A stretch of DNA of 47,635 bases. It comes from Allobosea sp. Root483D1 (GTDB lineage: Bacteria > Pseudomonadota > Alphaproteobacteria > Rhizobiales > Beijerinckiaceae). Below the pieces are notes generated by a model that did not search any database, was not told the origin of the DNA, and was given only the letters and a program-made list of their open reading frames with translations. Each line of letters opens with the position of its first letter. Position 1 is the stretch's first letter. Of this stretch, positions 1-11,094 are shown piece after piece. Where the stretch lies: NCBI RefSeq assembly GCF_001429505.1, contig NZ_LMJW01000018.1:258712-306346 (forward strand), written 5' to 3'. The translations under genes were made by a program, and so were the position numbers.

Positions 1-11
1 CCCCCTGATGC

Positions 12-488
12 CTAGCCGCCGACCGCGCGCCTGATCCACTGGGCGTTGCTGCCGACCAGCGCCTCGACCCGGCGCTGATTCACATCGGGGCGATACCAGG
101 CCCCGCCGAAGCTCGGCGACATTATGGCGAGGATCGGGTAGCGGGCGATCTCGCGGCCGTCGGCGCCGACCAATACGGCTTCGCTTTCCAGGGTGTCGTT
201 GCCGAGGGTGGCGGCCTGCCCGCCGGCATAGCTCGTCAGGTATAATCCTGTGACGCTGACCTGCAGGGTCGCGCCGCGGCCGCCGCCAGCGGTGCGAAGG
301 CTGGCGAGCTCGCGCTCCAGCATCGGCTTGATCAGTGCTGCGGTGGCGCTCTGCCCCTTGGCCGCCAGCGGAGCGGTGTCGACGCGAACGGCGCCGATGG
401 CGACGGGCGGAGCGGTCAGAGCCGTCGTCTGGCAGCCTGCCAGCACGGCGGCGGCGAGGCTCGTTAGCAGGGCGCGGCGTGCGAGCAT
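12..488 (-). CDS. Small envelope lipoprotein, paralogue of its upstream neighbour
   Basis: Predicted 158-residue lipoprotein of unknown function. The N-terminus has a twin-arginine pair (ARRALL), a hydrophobic stretch and a lipobox LAGC ending at Cys18, so export and lipidation in the inner or outer membrane are likely. The start was set at this Met because a longer reading frame upstream runs antisense-like through the neighbour and carries no signal sequence. The body shares its pattern with the upstream gene: an IGAxxVDxxxL motif after the signal, a TLxVxxxGLxL segment, GGAWYRxDVxQRRVxAL, and a C-terminal NAQWI+R. These matches show a tandem duplication. The 4-nt gap implies co-transcription. 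No enzyme motif is visible. Confidence 0.75.
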   Translation of the reverse strand: MLARRALLTSLAAAVLAGCQTTALTAPPVAIGAVRVDTAPLAAKGQSATAALIKPMLERELASLRTAGGGRGATLQVSVTGLYLTSYAGGQAATLGNDTLESEAVLVGADGREIARYPILAIMSPSFGGAWYRPDVNQRRVEALVGSNAQWIRRAVGG

Positions 489-492
489 CGTC

Positions 493-975
493 TCAGGCCC
501 CGAGATAGCGCTTGATCCACTGGGCGTTGTTCTCGAGCAGGGCGGCGACTCGGCGCTGGTCGACATCCTGCCGATACCAGGCGCCGCCCGAGGACGAGAG
601 CAGCATCGAACGGATTTCGCGGCTGAAGAGCACGCGGCCGCGATCGACCACCTCGGCGAGGCTGTCCATATTGTCATTGCTGGCCCCCTCGCCAGCGCTG
701 CCGCCGCCGACCGAGGCGGCGAGCCACAGGCCCTGTAGCGTGACATGGAGGGTGGGGCCGCCGCGTTGGCGCAAGGGCGCGAGCTGGCGTGCCAGTTCCT
801 GTTCCATGGCGCGCGCGATCCGCGGCGCATTCTCGCCCCAGCCTTGCGGGCCCAGGAGACGTGCATCGACCTTGATGGCGCCGATCGAAACGGCTTGCGC
901 CAGGGCTGGAAACGAAACGAGCCCGCCGGCAGCGAGCACGGCGGACCCGGTGAGAAAAACGCGGCGCGTGGTCAT
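493..975 (-). CDS. Exported protein, tandem paralogue of the lipoprotein downstream
   Basis: Predicted 160-residue periplasmic protein of unknown function. It opens with TTRRVFLTGS, a good match to the twin-arginine export motif, followed by a hydrophobic segment ending in FPALAQA, a likely signal-peptidase I site. It has no lipobox, unlike its paralogue, so the soluble and the anchored forms may work in different compartments (inference). Shared motifs include SSGGAWYRQDVDQRRVAAL near residue 130 and NAQWIKRYL at the C-terminus. GGAG lies 9 nt before the ATG. It follows greA on the same strand, with a hairpin-forming stretch between them. Confidence 0.75.
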   Translation of the reverse strand: MTTRRVFLTGSAVLAAGGLVSFPALAQAVSIGAIKVDARLLGPQGWGENAPRIARAMEQELARQLAPLRQRGGPTLHVTLQGLWLAASVGGGSAGEGASNDNMDSLAEVVDRGRVLFSREIRSMLLSSSGGAWYRQDVDQRRVAALLENNAQWIKRYLGA

Positions 976-986
976 TGGGGCAGTCT

Positions 987-1026
987 CCGGCGGCAGTCAG
1001 GTCCTCAATGTAGGAGCTGCCGCCGG
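987..1026 (-). terminator. Hairpin between greA and the envelope protein pair
   Basis: Perfect 10-bp inverted repeat (CCGGCGGCAG / CTGCCGCCGG) with a 20-nt loop. It lies downstream of greA on the transcribed strand. No run of U follows it, so it may be a weak terminator, a processing hairpin or a repeat remnant rather than a classical intrinsic terminator. Confidence 0.35.
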
Positions 1027-1044
1027 GCTGGCCAAGCGGTGGCG

Positions 1045-1518
1045 TCAGCGAAAGGCGACGCTGACGACCTCGTAGGACTTGCCGCCGCCCGGCGTGTTGA
1101 CGTGGACGGAATCGCCGACCTTCTTGCCGATCAGCGCGCGCGCGATCGGCGAGCCGATCGAGACCTTGCCGGACTTCACGTCCGACTCTGGCTCGCCGAC
1201 GATCTGGTAGAGCTTCTCTTCCTCGGTGTCGTCGTCGATCAGCTTGACCGTGGCGCCGAACTTGATCGTGTCGCCGCCGAGCTTGCTGACATCGATGATG
1301 TCGGCCCGGCCGATCAGCGATTCGAGTTCCATGACGCGGCCCTCGTTCAGCGACTGGGCTTCCTTGGCGGCATGGTATTCGGCGTTCTCGGAGAGGTCGC
1401 CCAGCGCGCGCGCTTCGGCGATCGCCTGGATGATGCGCTGGCGCTCGACCTGCTGGCGCTGCTTCAATTCGACCTCGAGGGCGGCGAAGCCACCCGCCGT
1501 CATAGGAACCTTTTCCAT
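1045..1518 (-). CDS. greA: Transcription elongation factor GreA
   Basis: 157-residue GreA, which rescues backtracked RNA polymerase by stimulating cleavage of the nascent transcript in the secondary channel. The N-terminal coiled coil (about residues 1-75) has the family pattern: [14 protein letters not shown], then [16 protein letters not shown] with the acidic tip residues (D and E of LSENAEYH), then LE..I..A. The C-terminal FKBP-like half carries the GEPESD and [22 protein letters not shown] motifs, here [18 protein letters not shown]. Length is normal for the family. The start was chosen at MEKVPMT because GGGACGGG lies just upstream and the longer frame adds non-homologous sequence. A TATAAT hexamer on the minus strand (1532-1537) lies 14 nt upstream. 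carB precedes it on the same strand, 99 bp away. Confidence 0.95.
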   Translation of the reverse strand: MEKVPMTAGGFAALEVELKQRQQVERQRIIQAIAEARALGDLSENAEYHAAKEAQSLNEGRVMELESLIGRADIIDVSKLGGDTIKFGATVKLIDDDTEEEKLYQIVGEPESDVKSGKVSIGSPIARALIGKKVGDSVHVNTPGGGKSYEVVSVAFR

Positions 1519-1531
1519 CGTCCCGTCCCAA

Positions 1532-1537
1532 TTATAA
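1532..1537 (-). promoter_or_regulatory. Possible -10 box for greA
   Basis: On the minus strand the sequence reads TATAAT after a run of five T, 13-19 nt before the chosen greA start. No convincing -35 hexamer is found at 16-18 bp, so this is a weak candidate. Confidence 0.25.
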
Positions 1538-1617
1538 AAAACGAATACGCGCGCCGGCTGTGGCCGACGCGCCCGCATCGCTCCGATCGTCAGAAAACTA
1601 TTTCGCCGCGCAGCCGG

Positions 1618-4950
<3,333 letters not shown>

Positions 4951-5230
4951 GGGCTCGACCGGTTCCGTGCAGGCGCGCATGAGCCGTCCGATCGAAAGGA
5001 GCGGAGGCCGGCGATCGCCCAAAGATGAATGCTAGGCGCTCGCTATAGACGCCGGGAGCGGCGGGGGGAAGCGGAAAGCGCTTCTTCCTGTCATGCGCGC
5101 ACAGGGAGCGCATTTCTCCCTTTGCGCAGTTGAGCCGCGGCGAGCGGGGTATAGCATCCGGTTCCGCGATGGCGTCGAGCCGGTTCGCGCCTGACTCCGG
5201 CCACGCCTCCCCAACCAGAGGAGCTTGGCC
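4951..5230. other. Divergent intergenic region carB / methyltransferase
   Basis: 280 bp with no gene. It must hold the promoters of both divergent genes. One imperfect hairpin (GAAGCG-GAAAG-CGCTTC, near 5079-5095) is visible; no convincing sigma-70 hexamers or known riboswitch were recognised. Confidence 0.4.
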
Positions 5231-6292
5231 ATGCGTCAATCCGATCCGCAGAAGCTCGATGCCCTCGTCGGCCGTCTCGTCGGAGACGTCGGAGCCTGCG
5301 TCACCGGCTCCCTGATCGTGCTGGGCGATCAGCTCGGCCTCTACCGGGCCATGGCGGACGGCGAGCCCGTCACGGCGGCGGAGCTCGCCGGCAAGACCGG
5401 CCTGAAGGAACGCTATCTCCGCGAATGGCTCTCGGCCCAGGCCGCCGCCGAATACGTCCAGTACGACGAGGGGGCCGACAGCTTCAGCCTGTCGCCGGAG
5501 CAGGCCATGGCTTTCGCCGAGGAAGGCAGTCCGGCCTTCTTCGCCGGCGCCTTCGAAATCGTCCAGTCGATGTGGGTCGACGAGCCCAAGGTCGAGCAGG
5601 CCTTCAGGACCGGCGCGGGCCTGGGCTGGCACGAGCACAGCAACTGCCTGTTCCGCGGCACTGAGCGCTTCTTCCGGCCGGGCTACAACACCAACCTGGT
5701 GAGCAGCTGGATTCCAGCGCTGGAGGGCGTCAAGGCCAAGCTGGAGGCTGGGGCGGTGGTCGCCGATGTCGGCTGCGGCCATGGCGCCTCGACCATCCTG
5801 ATGGCGCAGGCCTATCCGAAGTCGCGCTTCTTCGCCTTCGACTATCACGGCCCCTCGATCGAGAAGGGCAGGGAGGCGGCGGAGAAGGCCGGCGTCGGCG
5901 ACCGCATCGTCTTCGAGCGGGCCAGTGCCAAGGATTTCCCGGCGGCGCGCTATGACCTGGTCGCCATGTTCGACTGCCTGCACGACATGGGCGATCCGGT
6001 CGGGGCCGGCCACCATGTCAGGGAGACGCTGGCGCCGGACGGTACCTGGATGATCGTCGAGCCCTTCGCCCATGACAATCTCAAGCAGAACATCAATCCG
6101 GTAGGCCGGATTTTCTACGGGGCTTCGACGATGATCTGCACGCCGGCCTCGATGTCGCAGGAGGTTGGGCTCGGCCTCGGCGCGCAGGCTGGCGAGATGC
6201 GGCTGAGGAAGGTCGCGCTCGATGCCGGCTTCACCCGCTTCCGCCGCGCCACCGAGACGCCGTTCAACATGGTGTTCGAGGTCAGGGCCTGA
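5231..6292 (+). CDS. SAM-dependent methyltransferase with N-terminal winged helix (Rv2258c-like)
   Basis: 353-residue class I methyltransferase. Residues 1-90 form a winged-helix-like dimerisation domain (ITGSLIVLGDQLGLY-like start, then TAAELAGKTGLKERYLREWL). The SAM-binding Rossmann part starts near residue 176 with VADVGCGHGAST, the acidic residue after strand 2 is in FAFDYHG (D204), and FDCLHDMGDP and GTWMIVEPFA follow. This order matches the family of proteins like mycobacterial Rv2258c, which methylate small molecules; the substrate cannot be told. AGAGGAG ends 7 nt before the ATG, which rules against a TTG two codons upstream. It stands alone on its strand. Confidence 0.85.
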   Translation: MRQSDPQKLDALVGRLVGDVGACVTGSLIVLGDQLGLYRAMADGEPVTAAELAGKTGLKERYLREWLSAQAAAEYVQYDEGADSFSLSPEQAMAFAEEGSPAFFAGAFEIVQSMWVDEPKVEQAFRTGAGLGWHEHSNCLFRGTERFFRPGYNTNLVSSWIPALEGVKAKLEAGAVVADVGCGHGASTILMAQAYPKSRFFAFDYHGPSIEKGREAAEKAGVGDRIVFERASAKDFPAARYDLVAMFDCLHDMGDPVGAGHHVRETLAPDGTWMIVEPFAHDNLKQNINPVGRIFYGASTMICTPASMSQEVGLGLGAQAGEMRLRKVALDAGFTRFRRATETPFNMVFEVRA

Positions 6293-6357
6293 GGCGGGAG
6301 CGGTAAACCCGCTCGCCAGGACAGCGAGCGGGCTAATGCGGCCGACTCAGTCGATCG

Positions 6358-7569
6358 TTATCGCGCTGGCGGGGCGATCGCGATTTCGCTGACGCGGGCG
6401 GCCTCGCGCATGGCCGCCTTGCGTCGCTGCGTCGCGATCAGCAGCAAGGCAAGCGCGCCGAGTTCGCAGGCGGCCCCGACGAAGCCGAGCTCCCAGGACG
6501 CGCCATGGCGCAGCACCTGCTGGCCGAGCACGGCGCCGGCGGCGATGCCGACATAGAGCGCCGAGGCATTGAGCGAGAGCGCGACCACGACGGCATCCGG
6601 CGCCATCGCGGCAAGGCGCGACATCTGCGAGGGATGCCCCGCCCAACCGGCGCCGCTCCAGACCATCAGGACCACCGGCAGGACGAAGATCGCGACCGCT
6701 GGCGGCAAGGTCACCGCGACGAGCGAGGCGGCGGCGAGCGAGGCTGCGAGCAAGGTCAGCACGAAGGTCAGCGTCGGCACGGGGCCGAAGCGGTCGCTGG
6801 CCTGGCCGCCCAACTGGTTGCCCAGCGCCGAGCCGATGCCGGTCAGGACCAGCGTGGCGCTGAGCCAATGGCCGGAGATGCCGGCATGGGCCGAGAGGAA
6901 GGGCGCGACATAGGTGTAGAGCGTGAAGGCGCCGGTGGTCCAAAGCGCGGTGGTGCCGAGCGCCAGCAGGACATCGCCGCGGCGCGCGACCTGCAGGCGT
7001 TCGGCGAGCGTGTTGGCGCCGCGCGGCAGGCCGGCGGGCATCTTGAACAGCAGGCCGGCGAGCGCGAGCGCGCCGAAGAGTGCCACGACCAGGAAGGCGA
7101 AATGCCAGCCGAGCGTAGCCACGGCGGTGCCGAGCGGCACGCCGAGAATCAGCGAGACGGTCATGCCGCCGGTGACCAGCGCGATGGCGCGGGCCCGGCG
7201 CTCAGGCGGCACCAGAGCGACGGCGACGGCGTTCGCCGCTGGCATGAACACGCCCGACGCGAGCGCCATGACGATGCGCGCCAGCATCAGCGAGGAGAAA
7301 TCGCTGGTGAAGGCGGCGACGAGATTGGCGAGCGTGAAGACCGTGAGCGAGCCGACGAGCACGAGCTTGCGGTCGAGATTGCCAAACAGCGTCGAGAGCA
7401 CCGGCGAGCCGATGGCATAGGCGATGGCGAAGATCGAGATCAGCAGGCCGGCGGTGTCGACACTGACGCCGAAGGCCGCGGCGAGGTTCGGCAGGATGCC
7501 GGTGATGACGAGGCTGCCCGTGCCGATGGCGAAAGCGCCACCGGCCAGCAGGAGGAGACGGATATCCAT
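6358..7569 (-). CDS. MFS drug-efflux-type transporter (DHA1 family)
   Basis: 403-residue inner-membrane permease with about 12 hydrophobic segments, opening directly with a membrane helix (LLLLAGGAFAIGTGSLVITGILP). Family marks are the loop-2/3 motif LFGNLDRKLVLV, the motif ARIVMALASGVFMPAANAVAVALVPPERRARAIAL and the motif-C-like GGMTVSLILGVPLGTAVA, which put it among proton-coupled exporters of the AraJ/chloramphenicol-resistance type. Substrate unknown. It is divergent from an ArsR-type regulator, and a palindrome 33-48 nt upstream of its start matches a second one in front of the regulator, so it is probably repressed by that protein. Confidence 0.88.
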   Translation of the reverse strand: MDIRLLLLAGGAFAIGTGSLVITGILPNLAAAFGVSVDTAGLLISIFAIAYAIGSPVLSTLFGNLDRKLVLVGSLTVFTLANLVAAFTSDFSSLMLARIVMALASGVFMPAANAVAVALVPPERRARAIALVTGGMTVSLILGVPLGTAVATLGWHFAFLVVALFGALALAGLLFKMPAGLPRGANTLAERLQVARRGDVLLALGTTALWTTGAFTLYTYVAPFLSAHAGISGHWLSATLVLTGIGSALGNQLGGQASDRFGPVPTLTFVLTLLAASLAAASLVAVTLPPAVAIFVLPVVLMVWSGAGWAGHPSQMSRLAAMAPDAVVVALSLNASALYVGIAAGAVLGQQVLRHGASWELGFVGAACELGALALLLIATQRRKAAMREAARVSEIAIAPPAR

Positions 7570-7601
7570 GGCAGAGGGCTCCGTGTGGAGGTGCCGACAA
7601 T

Positions 7602-7617
7602 TTCAATGATCGTTGAA
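7602..7617. promoter_or_regulatory. Operator 1, upstream of the MFS gene
   Basis: Inverted repeat TTCAA-TGATCG-TTGAA. It shares both half-sites and the 6-bp spacing with the site at 7653-7668, 51 bp away (close to five helical turns). Likely bound by the adjacent ArsR-family protein. Confidence 0.65.
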
Positions 7618-7652
7618 TCATGGGCGCCGGCCGACCATGAGTCAATCCTAAA

Positions 7653-7668
7653 TTCAAGGATCATTGAA
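7653..7668. promoter_or_regulatory. Operator 2, upstream of the ArsR-type regulator
   Basis: Inverted repeat TTCAA-GGATCA-TTGAA, the partner of the site at 7602-7617. It ends 2 bp before the most upstream possible start (TTG at 7671) of the regulator, so binding here would also block expression of the regulator itself. Confidence 0.65.
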
Positions 7669-7670
7669 AC

Positions 7671-8054
7671 TTGTCAGGAGCGGCCGATGCAATTAAGTCG
7701 GAGGTGATGAAGCAGCTCTTCCATCCGGAGATCGAAGACGTCCTGCCGGCCGACGTGTTCGCCGCGCTTGGCGATCCGATCCGGCTCGGCATCCTGGTCT
7801 CGCTCGCCGATTGCGATGAGGTCGACAAGGCGCGCTGCGGCGCCTTCACCGAGCTCGCCTCGCCCTCGCTGCTCTCCTACCATTTCGCAAAATTGCGCGA
7901 GGCCGGGATCACGCGTTCACGGGCGGAAGGGACGGTGCGCTTCCTCAGCATCCGCCGCGACGAGTTCGAGCGGCGCTTCCCCGGCCTGCTCGACAGCGTG
8001 ATCGAGACGGCGCGGCGCGACCCCTCCGTGCCGCGGATCAAGATCGACGTTTGA
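7671..8054 (+). CDS. ArsR-family winged-helix repressor
   Basis: 127 residues if started at TTG 7671; 115 if started at ATG 7707, which begins MKQLFHPE. The winged helix covers most of the protein: ALGDPIRLGILVSLAD (helices 1-2) and SPSLLSYHFAKLREAGI (recognition helix), then SRAEGTVRFLSI (wing). No Cys pair of the ArsR metal type is present, so the signal is probably not a thiophilic metal. The start is uncertain: no ribosome site fits 7671, and GGAGG is only 2 nt from 7707. A six-codon frame starting at ATG 7687, behind AGGAG, ends in TGATG overlapping ATG 7707, which would fit translational coupling. Divergent from the MFS exporter it probably represses. Confidence 0.85.
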   Translation: MSGAADAIKSEVMKQLFHPEIEDVLPADVFAALGDPIRLGILVSLADCDEVDKARCGAFTELASPSLLSYHFAKLREAGITRSRAEGTVRFLSIRRDEFERRFPGLLDSVIETARRDPSVPRIKIDV

Positions 8055-8130
8055 GGTTTTCCGCCGTCATGGTCGGGCTTGTCCGGGCCATCCCCGTCTT
8101 CGCTGGGTGAGGGTGGTGTTCAAGACGTGG

Positions 8131-8153
8131 ATGCTCGGCACAAGGCCGAGCAT
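8131..8153. repeat. Palindromic intergenic repeat (ATGCTCGG family)
   Basis: ATGCTCGG and CCGAGCAT arms with a 7-nt loop, followed by ACGACGTGA. A related longer copy lies at 21441-21555. Placed between convergent genes, it may also help to end transcription. Confidence 0.6.
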
Positions 8154-8181
8154 GACGACGTGAAGCCGTAGCGCCGTCAGC

Positions 8182-9564
8182 CTAACCGCAGCATGGGCAC
8201 CCTGGCCCGAACACTGCCCGACTGCCCAGGGCTGCAAGCCTTCCGCGCCAGCCGGGGACATGCTCCCTGATTCGCGCCATCGTCCTGTCGCGGTCGAGGC
8301 GCGTTGGGCGGCCATCCTCGACGACGACCGCCCCGTCGACGATGCTCGTCACCACGTCGCTTGCCTTGGCGTAATAGACCAGCGCGGCGTAGTCGCCGTA
8401 ATAGGGTTGCAGGTGCGGGCGGTCGATGTCGACCATGATCAGGTCGGCCTTCTTGCCGGGCTCGAGCGAGCCGATCTCGTCCTGCAGGCCCATGACCCGG
8501 GCAGCGCCGATCGTGTGTAGCTCCAGCGCTTGCGCGCAGGAGAGGGCGGTCGGGCTGCCGAGGCGCAGGCGCATGGCGTTGAGGGCGTTGCGCATCCCCT
8601 CGAACGGGTCGTTCAGCATCCAGTCGGTGGCGAAGCCGGTCGGAATGCGGCGCGCCATGATGTCTTCGAGCGGCGGATAGCGGCCGCGGCGCGGATAGAT
8701 CGTCGGGCAATGCGCGTAGGCGGCCCCGCTCTCCTGGGCCGCGTCGAGATCGCCCGTTCCGGCGAAGACGAGATGGGCGAGCACCACGTCCGGACCGAGC
8801 ATGCCGACATCGCGAAGGAACTCGACCGGACCACAGCCATGGGCCGCCTTGACCTGCTCGACCTCAGCGACGCTCTGGGCGGCGTGGATATGCATGCCGA
8901 TGCCGAGCCGGTTGGCCTCCGCGCGGGCGATCCTGAGCAGTTCCGCCGAGCAGGTGTCGGTGGCGTGCGTGCCGATGCGCGCGGTGATGCGGCCATCGGC
9001 AGCGCCGTGCCAGCGCTCGGCGAAGGCGACGCCGTCGCGGAGCCGCTCCTCGCCGATATCAGGATGATGCGTGTAGTCGCCGCGCCAGAGCTCGTGCAGG
9101 CGAACGTCGAAGACCTTGTGGGCGATCTGGGCACGCAGGCCGCAGGAAGCGACGGTCTCGGCGAGTCGGTGCGGCGCATACCAGATGTCGTTGATGGTGG
9201 TGATGCCGGCCTGGAGCATGTCGGCGCAACCGGCTTCCGCCAGCAGCGCCCACTCGTCCTCGCTGATGTCCTTCTCCATCCGGAAGGCGACTTCGAGCAG
9301 CGCCGCCTTGGCGGCGTGGTCGTCGGTCTGGCTGCGGAAGACCAGCGATGCCGCGTGCGAATGGCAGTTGACGAAGCCGGGCAGTACGACCCGCCCGGCA
9401 CCGTCCAGCGTGCGAGCCGGTGCCCAATGCCCCTCGGGTTGGCGCGGGCCGGCATGGAGGATGCGCCCACCGGCGATCGCGACCTCGCCATCCGGAATCA
9501 CCGGCAGGCCGGGGCTGATCGGATAGAGGAACTCGGCGCGGACCAGTAGGTCAATCTCGATCAT
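8182..9564 (-). CDS. Amidohydrolase of the Atz/Trz (chlorohydrolase/aminohydrolase) family
   Basis: 460-residue metal-dependent hydrolase of the group that includes guanine, S-adenosylhomocysteine and triazine deaminases. Residues 1-60 and about 365-430 form the small beta-sandwich; the TIM barrel between them has the expected metal ligands: H68 and H70 in NCHSH, H227 in HIHAAQ, H264 in LAHLVFAG and D314 in ATDWMLND. GLEPGKKADLIMVD-like sequence (SLEPGKKADLIMVD) marks the return to the sandwich. The substrate is not clear; the usual HTH of the first motif is HSH here. The C-terminus ends with a Cys-rich GCPCCG tail. Start at MIEIDL, with GGAGGGG 7 nt upstream. It stands alone; a long palindromic repeat lies upstream. 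Confidence 0.88.
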   Translation of the reverse strand: MIEIDLLVRAEFLYPISPGLPVIPDGEVAIAGGRILHAGPRQPEGHWAPARTLDGAGRVVLPGFVNCHSHAASLVFRSQTDDHAAKAALLEVAFRMEKDISEDEWALLAEAGCADMLQAGITTINDIWYAPHRLAETVASCGLRAQIAHKVFDVRLHELWRGDYTHHPDIGEERLRDGVAFAERWHGAADGRITARIGTHATDTCSAELLRIARAEANRLGIGMHIHAAQSVAEVEQVKAAHGCGPVEFLRDVGMLGPDVVLAHLVFAGTGDLDAAQESGAAYAHCPTIYPRRGRYPPLEDIMARRIPTGFATDWMLNDPFEGMRNALNAMRLRLGSPTALSCAQALELHTIGAARVMGLQDEIGSLEPGKKADLIMVDIDRPHLQPYYGDYAALVYYAKASDVVTSIVDGAVVVEDGRPTRLDRDRTMARIREHVPGWRGRLAALGSRAVFGPGCPCCG

Positions 9565-9620
9565 GGCGACCCCTCCATCGGCGTGGAGTGGCGAACTTAG
9601 CGAGCCTCGATGATTTCCCA

Positions 9621-9737
9621 AGCCCTCATCCTGAGGAGCGGACCGTAAGTCCGCGTCTCGAAGGATGCTTCAGGAGGTTCCGGGGCAGCCGGAGCATCCT
9701 TCGAGACGCCGCTGCGCGGCTCCTCAGGATGAGGGCT
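9621..9737. repeat. Long palindromic repeat, copy 1 (117 bp)
   Basis: Outer 19-bp perfect arms (AGCCCTCATCCTGAGGAGC and its complement) enclose a second pair of 17-bp arms (9653-9669 / 9693-9709). A second copy of the same length lies at 41922-42038. This is a dispersed intergenic element type common in Hyphomicrobiales. The transcript would fold into a long cruciform-like hairpin. Confidence 0.9.
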
Positions 9738-9795
9738 GAGTTTGGAGACCTCCCACAGGACAGCCTTGCGTCCGCGATTTGCCCTCGCTATGAAA

Positions 9796-9810
9796 TGTTA
9801 CAACGTAACA
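9796..9810. promoter_or_regulatory. Zur-like operator upstream of the CobW gene
   Basis: Perfect palindrome TGTTAC-AAC-GTAACA preceded by GAAA. It resembles published proteobacterial Zur boxes (GAAATGTTATA...type). With the two zinc-handling genes downstream it is probably the binding site of the zinc uptake regulator. It ends only 4 nt before the first ATG. Confidence 0.7.
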
Positions 9811-9814
9811 AAAT

Positions 9815-11041
9815 ATGAGTTCCGAGATGGATGCCCGCCTTCCCGTCACCGTGCTCTCCGGCTTTCTCGGCGCCGGCAAGACGACGCTGCTGAACCACGT
9901 CCTCAACAACCGCGAGGGCCGCAAGGTCGCGGTCATTGTCAACGACATGAGCGAGGTCAACATCGATGCCGACCTCGTCCGTTCCGGCGGCGGCGACCTG
10001 TCGCGCACCGACGAGAAGCTGGTCGAGATGAGCAATGGCTGCATCTGCTGCACCTTGCGCGACGATCTCCTCGCCGAGGTCGGCCGGCTCGCCCGCGATG
10101 GCCGCTTCGACTACCTCTTGATCGAGGGTACCGGCATCGCCGAGCCGCTACCGATCGCAGCGACCTTCGAATTCCGCGACGAGGACGGCTTCTCGCTCTC
10201 CGATCTCGCCCGGCTCGACACCATGGTGACGGTGGTCGATGCGGTGAACCTGCTGAAAGATTACGGCTCGCGCGACTTCCTGCGTGAGCGTGGCGAGACG
10301 GCTGGCGAAGGCGACGAGCGCACCTTGGTCGATCTCCTGGTCGAGCAGATCGAGTTCGCTGATGTCGTCGTGCTCAACAAGGTCGGCGATGCCGGGTCGG
10401 AGGCGACGGCGCAGGCGCGGCTCATCATCAGGGCGCTCAACCCGGATGCGCGGCTGATCGAGGCCGATTTCGGCCGCGCGCCACTGGACGCAATCCTCGA
10501 TACCGGCCTGTTCGACCATGAGAAGGCGCAGGAGCACCCGCTCTGGCACAAGGAGCTCTATGGCTTCAAAGACCATGTGCCGGAGACCGAGGAATACGGC
10601 ATTTCCTCCTTCGTCTACCGGGCGCGCCGGCCGTTCCATCCCGAAAAGTTCAACGCCTTCCTCGCCCAGAGCTGGGCCGGGCTGATCCGGGCCAAGGGGC
10701 ATTTCTGGCTGGCGACGCGGCCCGAATGGGTCGGCGAGATGTCGCTCGCGGGCGCGATCTGCCGCACCGAGGCGATGGGCTTCTGGTGGGCGGCGGTGCC
10801 GCGCCCGCGCTGGCCCGACCATCCGGAATGGAAGGCGATCCTGAACCGGCACTGGCACTCAGTCTGGGGCGACCGCCGGCAGGAGCTGGTCTTCATCGGC
10901 TGCGCAATGGACGAGCGCGCCATCCGCGCCGGGCTCGATGCCTGTCTCCTCGGCGAGACGCCGACCATCGCCTTCAAGCCCGAGCGCTATCGCGATCTGC
11001 CCGACCCGTTCCCGGCCTGGCGCCGGGCCGATGCCGCTTGA
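9815..11041 (+). CDS. CobW/COG0523-family GTPase, probable zinc chaperone
   Basis: 408-residue G3E GTPase. Walker A is GFLGAGKTT (G16-T24), and the metal-binding CxCC motif is at C76-I-C78-C79 in NGCICCTLR. The EGTGIAEP motif and the VVDAVNLL segment fit Walker B and switch regions. The guanine-recognition NKxD motif is altered to NKVG (N188-G191). The C-terminal CobW_C domain starts near residue 265 ([18 protein letters not shown]). Members behind Zur boxes (ZigA/YciC type) are thought to deliver zinc to proteins under zinc starvation; cobalt delivery is the alternative but no cobalamin gene is near. No ribosome site precedes ATG 9815 or ATG 9827. The AztD-like gene follows 53 bp downstream. 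Confidence 0.9.
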   Translation: MSSEMDARLPVTVLSGFLGAGKTTLLNHVLNNREGRKVAVIVNDMSEVNIDADLVRSGGGDLSRTDEKLVEMSNGCICCTLRDDLLAEVGRLARDGRFDYLLIEGTGIAEPLPIAATFEFRDEDGFSLSDLARLDTMVTVVDAVNLLKDYGSRDFLRERGETAGEGDERTLVDLLVEQIEFADVVVLNKVGDAGSEATAQARLIIRALNPDARLIEADFGRAPLDAILDTGLFDHEKAQEHPLWHKELYGFKDHVPETEEYGISSFVYRARRPFHPEKFNAFLAQSWAGLIRAKGHFWLATRPEWVGEMSLAGAICRTEAMGFWWAAVPRPRWPDHPEWKAILNRHWHSVWGDRRQELVFIGCAMDERAIRAGLDACLLGETPTIAFKPERYRDLPDPFPAWRRADAA

Positions 11042-11094
11042 AACCTTATCCGATCCGTTCCGCCACTCCCTTGCTGCCCGTCCTGGAGATTGCC

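Noticed and set aside
4951..5230. Possible regulatory RNA leader for carB
   Set aside because: Some short complementary segments exist but no known pyrimidine or arginine attenuator pattern, leader peptide or terminator is visible.
6505..7707. Long plus-strand frame opposite the MFS gene
   Set aside because: Shadow of the MFS reading frame; only its last six codons (a separate ATG at 7687) are of interest and are treated as a possible leader.
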